Shown: positions 35,801 through 43,194 of the stretch, piece after piece
Layout: every line of letters begins with the position of its first letter
How positions within the stretch are numbered: the stretch's first letter is position 1
Origin: Sinomicrobium soli
GTDB taxonomy: Bacteria; Bacteroidota; Bacteroidia; Flavobacteriales; Flavobacteriaceae
DNA: 64,000 bases
Direction: 5' to 3'
Assembly (NCBI RefSeq): GCF_003285545.1
Contig: NZ_QLNV01000004.1
Span: forward strand, 342,790-406,789
Program-made: the position numbers and the translations under genes
The notes under the pieces: model-generated
The model's database searches: none
Told to the model about the DNA's origin: nothing
Seen by the model: the letters and a program-made list of their open reading frames with translations, nothing else

Positions 35801-36006
35801 TATTAATGATTGCCATGATGGGGTCCGTGGGGCTTCTTCCGGCTGCCCTTTCCACCGGTATGGGATCGGAAATACAAAAACCACTTGCCATTATGATCGT
35901 CGGAGGGCTTATCATTTGTATGATACTGTCCGTTACGGTCCTGCCACAGGTATTTTATTTTGCCTACAGCAAGAAGGAGGAAAACCGCCTTAAGAACGGA
36001 AAATAA
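32893..36006 (+). CDS. CzcA/CusA-family heavy-metal RND efflux pump
   Basis: A 1,037-residue inner-membrane proton-driven pump. It starts with the RND TM1 (NPVIVFFFTILLLLAGVVSYIH), followed by the family signature IEAFPDVTNTRARIITQWPGRSAEEVEK and the large porter loops. The TM4 motif of heavy-metal RND pumps is DFGLLLEGALVIAE (Asp395, Glu401, Glu408). In CzcA the second residue is Asp (DFGxxxDGAxxxxE), so this pump has a conservative Asp-to-Glu change in the proton-relay site. The DFG motif points away from the Cu/Ag CusA class and towards Zn/Co/Ni/Cd or other divalent metals; the actual ion is not determinable. It ends at a terminator. Confidence 0.95.
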   Translation: MTKFVQNIVAFSLKNPVIVFFFTILLLLAGVVSYIHTPIEAFPDVTNTRARIITQWPGRSAEEVEKFVTLPVMKEMNTIPGKTEVRSISLFGLSVVTVLFNDKADDFFAQQYASNRLQSVDLPNGAEAEIEPPSGATGEIFRYVVKSDRPIKEITAIHDWVIERELVAVPGVADIVSFGGEEKIYEIQIHPTELINYGLSPLDVFEAVSKSNINVGGDIIEQGSQAYVVRGVGLLESVEDIENILIEVKGSTPVTVKHVAEVKIAAKPRLGQVGLQDEDDLVEGIVIMLRGENPGEVITSLKDKIRDLNERILPKDVKIEPFIDRTELVDVTVNTVTKNLIEGIVLVSLIVFIFLYNWRMTLIVASVIPLAFLFAITMLRIMGMPANLISMGALDFGLLLEGALVIAERVFVGLEHKARELGMERFNRISKAGIIKKSAKEVASYIFFALFILIVALLPIFSFQKVEGKMFSPLAYTLGFALLGSLILSLTYVPAMCKLLLTKNIVEKDNVITRFFRDGLYKWFLWATRYKKATIGAFCVLLAVTVFGFLSHGSEFLPKLNEGAVYVRATLPNSVNLEEAVKLTKEMKNKLREYEEVKFILTQTGRPNDGTDPTGFFNIEFHIQLFPENEWKRSLNKAELVEEMRETLQTYPGVVFGFSQPIQDNVEEYVAGVKSSLVVKIFGDDLFELEDYADQVAGALRNVEGIEDLNVYRNIGLPELRIQLHDHKMARYAVDMSDAQAVVEMAIGGQAATTFYENERMFDVRLRFAKGYRDTDEKIGEILIPTKDGKRVPLKEIATIDFHTGPAFIYREGSSRYIGVGFSIENRDLGSTIEEAREVVGAQVEFPEHIKTEWAGEFESKERATKRLYTIVPVCLVLIIFLLWMNFEGNLKDTLISCIVIPFAFIGGYLSLWITGTTFGISAGIGFIILFGVATIDGIVLIGNIRQQLKKHKPLKEAISDAVYGRIRPVLMIAMMGSVGLLPAALSTGMGSEIQKPLAIMIVGGLIICMILSVTVLPQVFYFAYSKKEENRLKNGK

Positions 36007-36026
36007 ATATGCGGGAAAGCATAAAA

Positions 36027-36056
36027 CCCGAAGCGTATTTTTCCGCTTCGGGCTTT
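36027..36056. terminator. Terminator between the RND pump and VWA genes
   Basis: A 9-bp stem CCCGAAGCG/CGCTTCGGG (36027-36035 and 36044-36052), flanked by AAAA on one side and CTTT on the other; serves convergent transcription. Confidence 0.75.
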
Positions 36057-36093
36057 GCTCCGGGAGGGGCAGGTGTTTGAAAATAAGGAAGCG

Positions 36094-36981
36094 TCAGTCA
36101 CATATGTTTTCGATGATCCTGATCAATTCCTGTGAAATATCGTCGAAACTGTCGTATTCATAGGCCAGTCCCCCGGTATTGTTGGCAATGAGCTGTAGTT
36201 TGTAATTGGGTCCGTACCAGGGACTTCCCTTAAAAGTGGTGAGCAATACACATTGCACTCCCATGGCGTTGGCATCGGCGGCGAGGTCCTGGAGGTAGGT
36301 GTCATCGGTGGCGTCGGCATTGTCGTCGTCTCCTCCGGCGGGAGCATCGGTAATGATAATGGCCAGTTTGGTGATATTACCGCTTCGCCATGTTCCGGCA
36401 AAATCGTTGTTCAGTATTTCATTCAGCAATAACCCTCCCGGTTCCGGGCCGTTTACCCCGTACCCGATCAGCATCCCGCTGCTGTTGTTCAGTTTGTCGA
36501 GTTGTGCGGAAAACGAGCTGCTGTTGGCCGGCGCAAACTTTTCCATCATGGTCAGGTACTGGTCGGTGGAGGGCCCGGAGGTTATGACCACTTTTTGTGC
36601 GGCAGGCAATCCTGTATAGGCGGGGGCATCTATATAGGAGGGGCCCGGATATGTTCCGTCTGCCTTGATGGTTTCGTCAAAAACAGACAGGGCCAGGCGG
36701 TAATCCCCGTTCGACTGGGTTACGATACTGTTTACAATATCGTCTACTTCAGACTTGACCGAATTTATAGCCCCGCCCATACTTCCGGTATAATCGAGGA
36801 GAAAGGCTACGTCCATACCTGCGCTGCACCCGCTTTCGATCTCTTCGGGAATAATGTATTCGCAGTCTTCCATGGTATCGCTGCACGAGGAAATCAGCAA
36901 GAAGAGCAGTATGCCGGTATATACGGTGATAAGAGGCTTGATATAGGGGAGCAGTGTATATATAATGACGGTATTTTTCAT
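36094..36981 (-). CDS. VWA-domain lipoprotein
   Basis: A 295-residue secreted lipoprotein: hydrophobic signal (VYTGILLFLLISSC) with the lipidation Cys, then a von Willebrand factor A domain. The MIDAS motif appears as DYTGSMGG (canonical DxSxS; here Asp-Tyr-Thr-Gly-Ser). Further elements are LALSVFDETIKADG, IIITDAPAGGDDDNAD and the C-terminal LIANNTGGLAYEYDSFDDIS. It probably binds a ligand or another protein through a divalent cation at the outer surface. Start at 36981; in-frame upstream Met codons lie in a repeat-containing leader. It is divergent from the RND pump and 156 bp downstream of the OmpA-family gene, with which it may share a transcript. Confidence 0.85.
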   Translation of the reverse strand: MKNTVIIYTLLPYIKPLITVYTGILLFLLISSCSDTMEDCEYIIPEEIESGCSAGMDVAFLLDYTGSMGGAINSVKSEVDDIVNSIVTQSNGDYRLALSVFDETIKADGTYPGPSYIDAPAYTGLPAAQKVVITSGPSTDQYLTMMEKFAPANSSSFSAQLDKLNNSSGMLIGYGVNGPEPGGLLLNEILNNDFAGTWRSGNITKLAIIITDAPAGGDDDNADATDDTYLQDLAADANAMGVQCVLLTTFKGSPWYGPNYKLQLIANNTGGLAYEYDSFDDISQELIRIIENICD

Positions 36982-37048
36982 TGTAGTATTTTTTAAGTTA
37001 AACTGTTTCCGGACGGGCTGATCCGTATCGTATGCCCGTAAAAATTTA

Positions 37049-37087
37049 CTCGATAATCGAGATTTAAATGCTCCGAGGCTTGCCTCG
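37049..37087. repeat. Two small palindromes between the OmpA and VWA genes
   Basis: CTCGATAATCGAG (37049-37061) and CGAGGCTTGCCTCG (37074-37087), each a perfect short hairpin, lie in the 156-bp gap. They could be remnants of a dispersed element or minor regulatory hairpins; no T-run follows. Confidence 0.4.
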
Positions 37088-37137
37088 AGATATTTTTGTT
37101 TTCCTTCTAATGCCTTATATGCTTGCATCGAGGTAGT

Positions 37138-38955
37138 TTACTCGGGGCAGATCACTTTCATTTCGGTGCGGCGGTTGAGCTGATGTTCTGCTTCAGAACA
37201 GGGCACCCCGTCGGCACAGCGATTGAGCAACCGGGTTTCTCCGTACCCCACGGCCTCGATGCGCTGCGGATCGATCCCTTTGGATATCAGGTATTCCCTG
37301 GCGGCATTGGCCCTGTTCTGGGACAATCGCTGGTTGTAGGCATGTGATGCCCTGGAATCGGTGTGGGAGGACAACTCCACGCGGATGCCGGGATTGTCGA
37401 GCATGAACTGCACGAGCCGGTCGAGTTCGGGTTTGGCATCGTCGCGGATAAAGTATTTATCCAGGTCGTAATGAATATTGTCCAGCCTGATGGCATTGTT
37501 GCAATTGGCTTCGTCCATGCACATTTCCAGTTTTACGAACAGGGTGGTATTCCTGTCGTAATCACCTGCGGCAATATGAACCATCTGTGAAAAGTAATGT
37601 TGTTTCCTGCCGAAGAGGGTAACTTCCGATTTCTGGTCCAGGTGAAAGATAAAAGTTCCCTTTTTGCCGGTAAGGGTGTTTTTTTCCACGGCTGAAGGTT
37701 TATCGCGCAATACCACGGTGACATCAGGCAGCGGGGTTTCGGTATTGCATATTACGGCATTCCCCTGGAGAATAAAGCTGGTGTCGGTATACAGTATCTC
37801 TTTCTGAACGTTGGGGTTGCCTGCGAATTCATCCTGTAATACAGTATCGGAAGAGAGGTCTTTGCCATACAGTTTTCCGGCAATGGCATAATCTCCCGGA
37901 GCAATGTTGTCGAAGACGACAATGCCGAAGGAGTTGGTGACTCCGGTACGGACAATACCTCCGGCCCGGTCTGATACGGCTACCTCGGTACCGGGAAGGA
38001 TCTCTCCGGTATACTTGTCATAGGCCGTTACGGTGAGGGTGTGTACGGTACAGGTATTACAGGCTTCCTCGGCGGGCGGAACAGGTTTTTCCGGGCGTGA
38101 GGGGAGGCGCAGGGTAAGCCCGGCATAGGCCCCTATGGAGGAGATATCGCAATTGCAGCTGTGGTCGACAGTGCGTATGTCTGCCTCGGTAAATGCGAGT
38201 ACATTGTCGTCATTGAATGCCGTAACCCGGTATGCGGCGCTGTAACCACTGCTGTTGACGAGGTCTTCAACACCAAAGTGCCTCATGTAATAGGCGCCTA
38301 TATGCACCCCTAATATATCACTGAAATTATAGGTAAATCCCAGGGAGCCTTTCGCGGTCAGCACATTTTTTACATCGTACCCTGCATGGTAATTCAGTAA
38401 ATAGGATGCAGAACTGCTGTTTCCCGTGAAGGAGAGTTCTCCGCCGCTGATATTGGCAAACCCTGCCCTTCCGTTGAGTTCTGCGGAAAACTTCTTGTCG
38501 GGACGGGTATAGTGTATTCCCGGTCCTATACCGTAAAACAACCGGGTAATACCCGTACTGTTCAGGGCGAAATTATCGATGGTCTCACTGCCGGCCGGAT
38601 CGAATATGGTTTCGGAAGGGTACCGGTTATCCGGACTGTTCCTGATATAATCCACATCCAGGCCGGCACTCAGCCATTTCCAGTAATACGCTGCGGTGAG
38701 CCCGGCATACAAACCACCCTGGTAATCGATATGCGGTGTGTTGTTGTGATATTCCGGAACGATGTCGTACCCTGCCCTGAGCCCGAACCGGAACCCCTTT
38801 TCGGAAACGTTTTCTTCCGGCAGGGAATCGGGAGCATGTCGCTGAAAGGCCTGAGCTGTTACGGGGAAGAGAAGTAGTATGAGAAAAAAGGGGAGTACGG
38901 CTTTTAAACATCCTTCGGGTGAGGGGAATGATACTGGTGTTTTTGTTGTTTTCAT
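37138..38955 (-). CDS. OmpA-family protein with N-terminal barrel
   Basis: A 605-residue envelope protein with a signal peptide (VLPFFLILLLFPVTAQA). Residues about 45-280 form an outer-membrane barrel-like region (GFRFGLRAGYDIVPEY, FGVHIGAYYMRHFG-type strands). A Cys-rich linker (EEACNTCTVHTLTV) leads to CNA-B/carboxypeptidase-like beta modules (GTEVAVSDRAGGIVRTGVTN, SFGIVVFDNIAPGDYAIAGK). The C-terminal OmpA peptidoglycan-binding domain shows VELSSHTDSRASHAYNQRLSQNRANAAREYL and the late NRRTEMKVI. It likely ties the outer membrane to the cell wall. Start at 38955; a Met 19 codons upstream is in the leader. Confidence 0.9.
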   Translation of the reverse strand: MKTTKTPVSFPSPEGCLKAVLPFFLILLLFPVTAQAFQRHAPDSLPEENVSEKGFRFGLRAGYDIVPEYHNNTPHIDYQGGLYAGLTAAYYWKWLSAGLDVDYIRNSPDNRYPSETIFDPAGSETIDNFALNSTGITRLFYGIGPGIHYTRPDKKFSAELNGRAGFANISGGELSFTGNSSSASYLLNYHAGYDVKNVLTAKGSLGFTYNFSDILGVHIGAYYMRHFGVEDLVNSSGYSAAYRVTAFNDDNVLAFTEADIRTVDHSCNCDISSIGAYAGLTLRLPSRPEKPVPPAEEACNTCTVHTLTVTAYDKYTGEILPGTEVAVSDRAGGIVRTGVTNSFGIVVFDNIAPGDYAIAGKLYGKDLSSDTVLQDEFAGNPNVQKEILYTDTSFILQGNAVICNTETPLPDVTVVLRDKPSAVEKNTLTGKKGTFIFHLDQKSEVTLFGRKQHYFSQMVHIAAGDYDRNTTLFVKLEMCMDEANCNNAIRLDNIHYDLDKYFIRDDAKPELDRLVQFMLDNPGIRVELSSHTDSRASHAYNQRLSQNRANAAREYLISKGIDPQRIEAVGYGETRLLNRCADGVPCSEAEHQLNRRTEMKVICPE

Positions 38956-39166
38956 GGCGATATTTTTTGATTTAAATACCTGTATTCGTATTTTCGACAG
39001 GTGCTTTGCCATTATATCAGCCGTATGAAAAAATGTTACCCCTGCCGCTTTTCCCGGGGCATGATGTTAAGGTATTTACATTATTGATTTACAATGTGTT
39101 AGATGTGTTTTAGGGAGGGGTATAGTATTTTTTTTGAAAATAAGAATAAAAAAAATGTATGGAGTA

Positions 39167-39196
39167 TTGCATCGTATGAAAATAGTTGTATTTTTG
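39167..39196 (+). promoter_or_regulatory. Bacteroidota-type promoter for the tRNA-Glu genes
   Basis: TTG at 39167-39169, a 19-bp spacer and TATTTTTG at 39189-39196: a full match to TTG-N(17-23)-TAnnTTTG. The first tRNA starts 24 bp after the -7 box. Confidence 0.75.
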
Positions 39197-39219
39197 CATC
39201 CGCAATTGAAATAAACAAT

Positions 39220-39291
39220 GGTCCGTTCGTCTAGGGGTTAGGACGCCAGGTTTTCATCCTGGTAACAGGGGTTCGAATCCCCTACGGACTA
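39220..39291 (+). tRNA. tRNA-Glu (anticodon TTC), copy 1
   Basis: A 72-nt cloverleaf without encoded CCA. The acceptor stem pairs GGTCCGT with ACGGACT (one G-U pair). The anticodon stem CCAGG/CCTGG holds loop TTTTCAT with anticodon TTC, and the T arm CAGGGGTTCGAATCCCCT is canonical. Confidence 0.97.
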
Positions 39292-39367
39292 CAGAAGGTT
39301 CTTTGAAGTATGCGTGAATATGTTTCCGGGATTAAGGGAGTATTGTTTGCTCATATATTGATTTAAC

Positions 39368-39439
39368 GGTCCGTTCGTCTAGGGGTTAGGACGCCAGGTT
39401 TTCATCCTGGTAACAGGGGTTCGAATCCCCTACGGACTA
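39368..39439 (+). tRNA. tRNA-Glu (anticodon TTC), copy 2
   Basis: Identical in all 72 bases to the copy at 39220-39291, starting 148 bp downstream. No promoter is evident between them, so both probably come from one transcript that may also include rpsT. Confidence 0.97.
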
Positions 39440-39544
39440 CAGATGCGAAGGATGGGATTACCCGTTCTGACAACAGGAACGGAAAATTACTTCCGTGTAA
39501 CAAAGAGATTTAAAAATTGATTTAACAGCTTAAGGAAAGGCACT

Positions 39545-39799
39545 ATGGCACATCATAAGTCTGCATTAAAAAGAATAAGAAGAAACGAGGCGGTTCGCCT
39601 GAGAAACAGGTATCAGCACAAGACCACGCGTAATGCTATAAAGAAACTGCGCGCTACGGAGGATAAGAAGGAAGCTGAGTCACTGTTTCCGTCAGTGGCT
39701 TCCATGATCGACAAGCTGGCCAAAAGGAATATCATTCACAACAACAAGGCGGCCAACCTGAAGTCGAAACTTGTCAAGCATATTGCTGCCTTGTCATAA
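39545..39799 (+). CDS. rpsT: 30S ribosomal protein bS20
   Basis: An 84-residue basic primary-binding protein of the 30S subunit (MAHHKSALKRIRRNEAVRLR, then NRYQHKTTRNAIKKLR and FPSVASMIDKLAKRNIIHNNKAANLKSKL), of normal length with the Lys/Arg-rich helices of bS20. It follows the tRNA-Glu pair and has its own terminator. Confidence 0.97.
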   Translation: MAHHKSALKRIRRNEAVRLRNRYQHKTTRNAIKKLRATEDKKEAESLFPSVASMIDKLAKRNIIHNNKAANLKSKLVKHIAALS

Positions 39800-39824
39800 G
39801 GAGGGATAAAAGATATAAAATGTA

Positions 39825-39855
39825 AAAAGGCTATCGTGAGATAGCCTTTTTTTGT
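39825..39855 (+). terminator. Rho-independent terminator after rpsT
   Basis: A perfect 11-bp stem AAAAGGCTATC/GATAGCCTTTT (39825-39835 and 39840-39850), a GTGA tetraloop and T-run; convergent with the DUF1275 gene. Confidence 0.92.
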
Positions 39856-39909
39856 GCAGACAGGTGTTCTGTTTTTTGTGTGAATTATAGAGAACTTGCC
39901 CCGCGATTA

Positions 39910-40677
39910 TTATGTTCTTGACATGGCAGGGGTCTTGTACCCCTGGTTCTTTCTTTTTTTTCTCCAAACCATTTTTTTCAGTCTGATCATATAGTATTCG
40001 TAAAAAATGATAACACATATCACCATCGAAGCGATATAGAACACCATAAACCCTATCTGCTGGTATACAACACCTGCGAAAATACCCCCGGTAACATATG
40101 AGGTAGCAATGGCGTATAACACGTTGGCCTTGGCGCGAAGGGCTTTATTTTGCCGGTATTCGCTTTTGGTAAACATGGAGGTCAGTAACCCCAGGTCTGT
40201 CGTGAGGCCGGTGAGGTGGGTGGTTTTTACCGAAAAGTTTGATATACTGGCGGTAAGCCCGTTTTGTATGCCCATGGCAAATAACATCAGCCCTACCATG
40301 ATCTCTGTTTCTCCCAGGGTTTCCCCGTAAAAAAAGGCGCCGTATGTGCCTACGGAAAGGAGGCACAGGATCTCCAGTATTAATGGGGTGGCATGGGCGG
40401 CATAGGTGTTTTTCTGATTGAAATTTATGATGATCATGTTGGAGCAGAAATTACCGGCGAAGAACATGAATATCCACGCGAATACCACGGCAGCCTGGTA
40501 CCAGTTTCCCTTGGATATTTCTTCGGCCAGTATGGCGTAGTGCCCGGTTACGTTGGAGGTAAATGCAAAAAATATGATAACCGATGTCACGTTGACCATA
40601 CCTGCCGAAAAGGCAGTCAGTGAACCTAACTGTATATTCTCTCTGGTAGTTCTGCTGTTATTGAATTTTCTGAGCAT
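39910..40677 (-). CDS. YoaK/DUF1275 family membrane protein
   Basis: A 255-residue protein with about six membrane helices (SAGMVNVTSVIIFFAFTSNVTG, AAVVFAWIFMFFAGNFCSNMI, ILEILCLLSVGTYGAFFY, IMVGLMLFAMGIQNGLT, AIATSYVTGGIFAGVVYQQI, GFMVFYIASMVICVIIFYEYY). The family signature around THLTGLTTDLGLL is clear. Function is not established for this family. The gene overlaps the lipocalin-like gene upstream by 20 bp, so it belongs to the three-gene UspA-like operon and may be under the same response-regulator control. Confidence 0.85.
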   Translation of the reverse strand: MLRKFNNSRTTRENIQLGSLTAFSAGMVNVTSVIIFFAFTSNVTGHYAILAEEISKGNWYQAAVVFAWIFMFFAGNFCSNMIIINFNQKNTYAAHATPLILEILCLLSVGTYGAFFYGETLGETEIMVGLMLFAMGIQNGLTASISNFSVKTTHLTGLTTDLGLLTSMFTKSEYRQNKALRAKANVLYAIATSYVTGGIFAGVVYQQIGFMVFYIASMVICVIIFYEYYMIRLKKMVWRKKRKNQGYKTPAMSRT

Positions 40678-41164
40678 AGTTTTCCTGATGGATTTTTTTG
40701 AATTTCATTTTTGCAATCCCCTTGGCCTGTAGATCGGTGTTGAAATACAATATCATCTCGTCCTGGTTCAGTACCTGGAGATTGTAATGTTCGGGAGTGT
40801 TTTTCCCGTTGTATATTTTCAGTATGTTCCCTCTTGATTTAAGGGTCCATTCCGATAGGGTGGCCCCTTTGCTGTCGTAGAGGACAAGTGTGCCGTTCGG
40901 GCGGAATTCCCAGGTTTCGGCCTGATGGATGACCAGGTCCCTGGTAATCTCTCTTTTTGCATTGTCGCTGATGGTTTTGTCTGCTCTTATTTCCGGGTTG
41001 CCGGGAAGTTTTTCATACTCCCATGAGATCTCTTCCCATTTCCCCAGGATAACGGTATCCGGAGCGGGAGATGATGCAGACATGCTGACAAACAATAACA
41101 GGCACAGGGCAAATCCTGACAGGTATGTTAACCTGATTTTTCTGTTGCTATTTTTCTTTTCCAT
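40658..41164 (-). CDS. Secreted lipocalin-like protein of unknown function
   Basis: A 168-residue protein with a signal peptide (LTYLSGFALCLLLFVSMSAS) and a small beta-rich domain. A GKWEEISWEY start, ETWEFRPNGTLVLYD and ILYFNTDLQAKG strands recall the lipocalin-like DUFs of Bacteroidota, where a GxW motif begins the fold. Ligand and role are unknown. It lies between the UspA-like gene (12-bp gap) and the DUF1275 gene (20-bp overlap), so it is part of the same transcript. Confidence 0.7.
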   Translation of the reverse strand: MEKKNSNRKIRLTYLSGFALCLLLFVSMSASSPAPDTVILGKWEEISWEYEKLPGNPEIRADKTISDNAKREITRDLVIHQAETWEFRPNGTLVLYDSKGATLSEWTLKSRGNILKIYNGKNTPEHYNLQVLNQDEMILYFNTDLQAKGIAKMKFKKIHQENYAQKIQ

Positions 41165-41176
41165 TGCTAATGCGTT

Positions 41177-41656
41177 TTAAGGAACCAGTAATTTGGCCAG
41201 CACTTCATCCATGTTTACCTGGGAATGATCGTTATATGCTACCAGTGAGAGCTCCAGTCCTGATTTTTTGATAAAAGGGATGAGGTCGAACCCTTTTTTT
41301 ATTGATGGGTGCAGTGACTTCGGGTTTTCAGGAATATAGGCCTTGTCTATTTTGTTTGCCTTTATAAAGTTTTCGAAGGCACTGTGGTTGGTTCCGTGAA
41401 AAATAGCTGTCCGAAGTGTCTTTATCCGTGAGGCATACCTGTTTTTCAGTATTCCTTTGGCTTCTGTAAAACTCTTGCTTTCCAGGGAGGACAACAAGGT
41501 GCTTTTGGAGAAGAACATCAGCTCGGAGATGGACCCGGGAAGGTGTTTCCCGTAAACCAGGATAAAATTATGAGCTTCGTTTTCCTGCTCTATGGCTTTT
41601 TTCAGAATGACAAGGGCGTCTACGGTAAAGTCGGTAGGTACCAGGATGTTTTTCAT
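41177..41656 (-). CDS. UspA-like stress protein
   Basis: A 159-residue protein whose first strand MKNILVPTDF is the hallmark of universal-stress-protein domains. The rest (AIEQENEAHNFILVYGKHLP, IKANKIDKAYIPENP, FIKKSGLELSLVAYN) keeps the alpha/beta rhythm but lacks the Gly-rich ATP-binding motif GxxG(S/T)x9G(S/T), so it may not bind ATP. It leads an operon with the lipocalin-like and DUF1275 genes. Its upstream region holds a -7 box and a four-unit 11-bp repeat array next to a two-component system, suggesting control by that system. Confidence 0.75.
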   Translation of the reverse strand: MKNILVPTDFTVDALVILKKAIEQENEAHNFILVYGKHLPGSISELMFFSKSTLLSSLESKSFTEAKGILKNRYASRIKTLRTAIFHGTNHSAFENFIKANKIDKAYIPENPKSLHPSIKKGFDLIPFIKKSGLELSLVAYNDHSQVNMDEVLAKLLVP

Positions 41657-41682
41657 AGCGATGCTTTTTTAAGGTTACGGAG

Positions 41683-41742
41683 CAAAGCTACGCCTGTCGT
41701 CTTAGAACGGTCTTAAAGACAAATTAAAATCAGATTAGAATT
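41683..41742 (-). promoter_or_regulatory. Promoter with four-unit 11-bp direct-repeat array upstream of the UspA-like operon
   Basis: On the minus strand a -7 box TAGCTTTG (41690-41683) has no TTG at -33. Instead the -33 region is filled by four repeats: plus-strand TTA[A/G]A at 41702, 41713, 41724 and 41735, an exact 11-bp period. Read on the minus strand these are TCTAA/TTTAA cores, matching the TTTTAAG cores in front of the efflux operon. The architecture fits a class II activator promoter for an OmpR-family regulator, probably the one at 43178-43897. Confidence 0.6.
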
Positions 41743-41832
41743 TGATTTATATTGCGGGTGTTATGCGATATTGCAGGGGTGTTGTTGAGGTAAATTGTTG
41801 AAATATTGTTTATGGGGTAAAAAAACAGGGGG

Positions 41833-43194
41833 TTATTTGCATACGGGTAGTTTTATTTCAACGGTTGTACCTTCGTTTTCTGCCGAGAATACGGAAAGAA
41901 TTCCCTTGTGCATCTGGATGACATTTCTGCTCAGTGGCAGGCCGATGCCGTATCCGTGATATTTTCCGGTATTGGAGGCCCTGAAGAACGGATCGTAGAT
42001 ATACTGCATTTCCTGTTTCGGGATACCTATTCCTTTGTCTTTTATCATGATGATGATGTTGTCGTCGGAGACTCCCAGTGCTACCCTGACCTCTTTGAAA
42101 TCGGAATATTTACAGGCATTCAGAAGGATATTGGAAACGGCCATATGCAGTAATTGCCTGTTTCCTTTTACATTGAGTTTTTCCGATGCCTCGGGGAGCA
42201 GGTCAAAGTCTATATGTATTTGTGCGTTGGGGTATATCTTGTGTGTAGTCTGCTCGGCTTCCAGGATAAGTTCGTCGATACGGATGTCTTCGAATTTCTG
42301 GACCTTACCGTTAAAACCGGTGTGAGCGAGCAATAACAGGGCTTCGGTTTTTTTACTGAGTTTTTCCGCATCTTCGAGAATATTTCCCAGTGCGGTCCGG
42401 TACTCTTCCTCACTGCGTTGCTTGGCCAGGGTCACATCGGCCTCTCCCATAATGGAAGTGAGCGGGGTATTGAGTTCGTGTGAGGCATTGCTTATAAAGT
42501 TTTTCTGTGTTTCGAAAGATGTTTCCAGCCGGTTGAGCATATCGTTGAAAGTCAGGGTAAGGTTTTTCAGCTCTTCATTGTTTTTGGGAACCTCAAGGCG
42601 GAGGTGCATGTTTTCGGAACTTATTTCCCGCATCTTGTCGATAATGTTTTTTACAGGACGGAAGACCATTTTGGAAAAGAGGTAGGCAAAAAACGTAATA
42701 ATAAGTATGGATACCAGGAGTGCCGCGAGTAGAAGATTTTTCAGGTAGGCATTGTGGTGGGTGTTGTAGTAGTTTTCGGCAGAGGCTATAACCAGGTAGT
42801 TTTTCCCCTGGGTTTCGTATTGAATACCCGAAAAATAGGTATTTTCGTGATTGTAGAAGCCTTTGCCCCGGTGCAGTATCTCTTCGATAAAGCTTACGGG
42901 AACTCCCAGTTTTTTTGCCTTGGCTCGGGGGTCAACTCCCGACAGGTCAGCAATATTGATCTTTTCATCGGGCAGTTTTTCCAGGAAATCCTGGCGTATT
43001 TCCAGAAGGATATCGCGGTCCTGCCGGTGTTCCAGTTCGATTTTAGCCGCAGTAACAGCGCGTATTTCCAGCCTTTTGTAGAAATCGACATAGGAGTAGT
43101 TCTCAATGGAAAAGTAAATGAATCCGCAGAATATAAGAATGTATACAAGGACCAGGGCAGTGAGAGACAGTATGATCTTATTTCGTGTATTCAT
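41833..43194 (-). CDS. Sensor histidine kinase
   Basis: A 453-residue membrane kinase. TM1 (IILSLTALVLVYILIFCGFIYF) and TM2 (LLLAALLVSILIITFFAYLF, near residue 155) bracket an approximately 130-residue periplasmic sensor region. HAMP, HisKA with FISNASHELNTPLTSIMGE (phospho-acceptor His) and HATPase_c follow (N-box AVSNILLNACKYSDF, DKGIGIP, GYGIGLPLSRNVI). It overlaps the response-regulator gene by 17 bp. It is CusS/BaeS-like in layout; the ligand is unknown. Confidence 0.93.
   Translation of the reverse strand: MNTRNKIILSLTALVLVYILIFCGFIYFSIENYSYVDFYKRLEIRAVTAAKIELEHRQDRDILLEIRQDFLEKLPDEKINIADLSGVDPRAKAKKLGVPVSFIEEILHRGKGFYNHENTYFSGIQYETQGKNYLVIASAENYYNTHHNAYLKNLLLAALLVSILIITFFAYLFSKMVFRPVKNIIDKMREISSENMHLRLEVPKNNEELKNLTLTFNDMLNRLETSFETQKNFISNASHELNTPLTSIMGEADVTLAKQRSEEEYRTALGNILEDAEKLSKKTEALLLLAHTGFNGKVQKFEDIRIDELILEAEQTTHKIYPNAQIHIDFDLLPEASEKLNVKGNRQLLHMAVSNILLNACKYSDFKEVRVALGVSDDNIIIMIKDKGIGIPKQEMQYIYDPFFRASNTGKYHGYGIGLPLSRNVIQMHKGILSVFSAENEGTTVEIKLPVCK

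Noticed and set aside
39220..39439. A tRNA array of different tRNAs
   Set aside because: Both genes are identical tRNA-Glu (TTC); no other tRNA was found between or after them.
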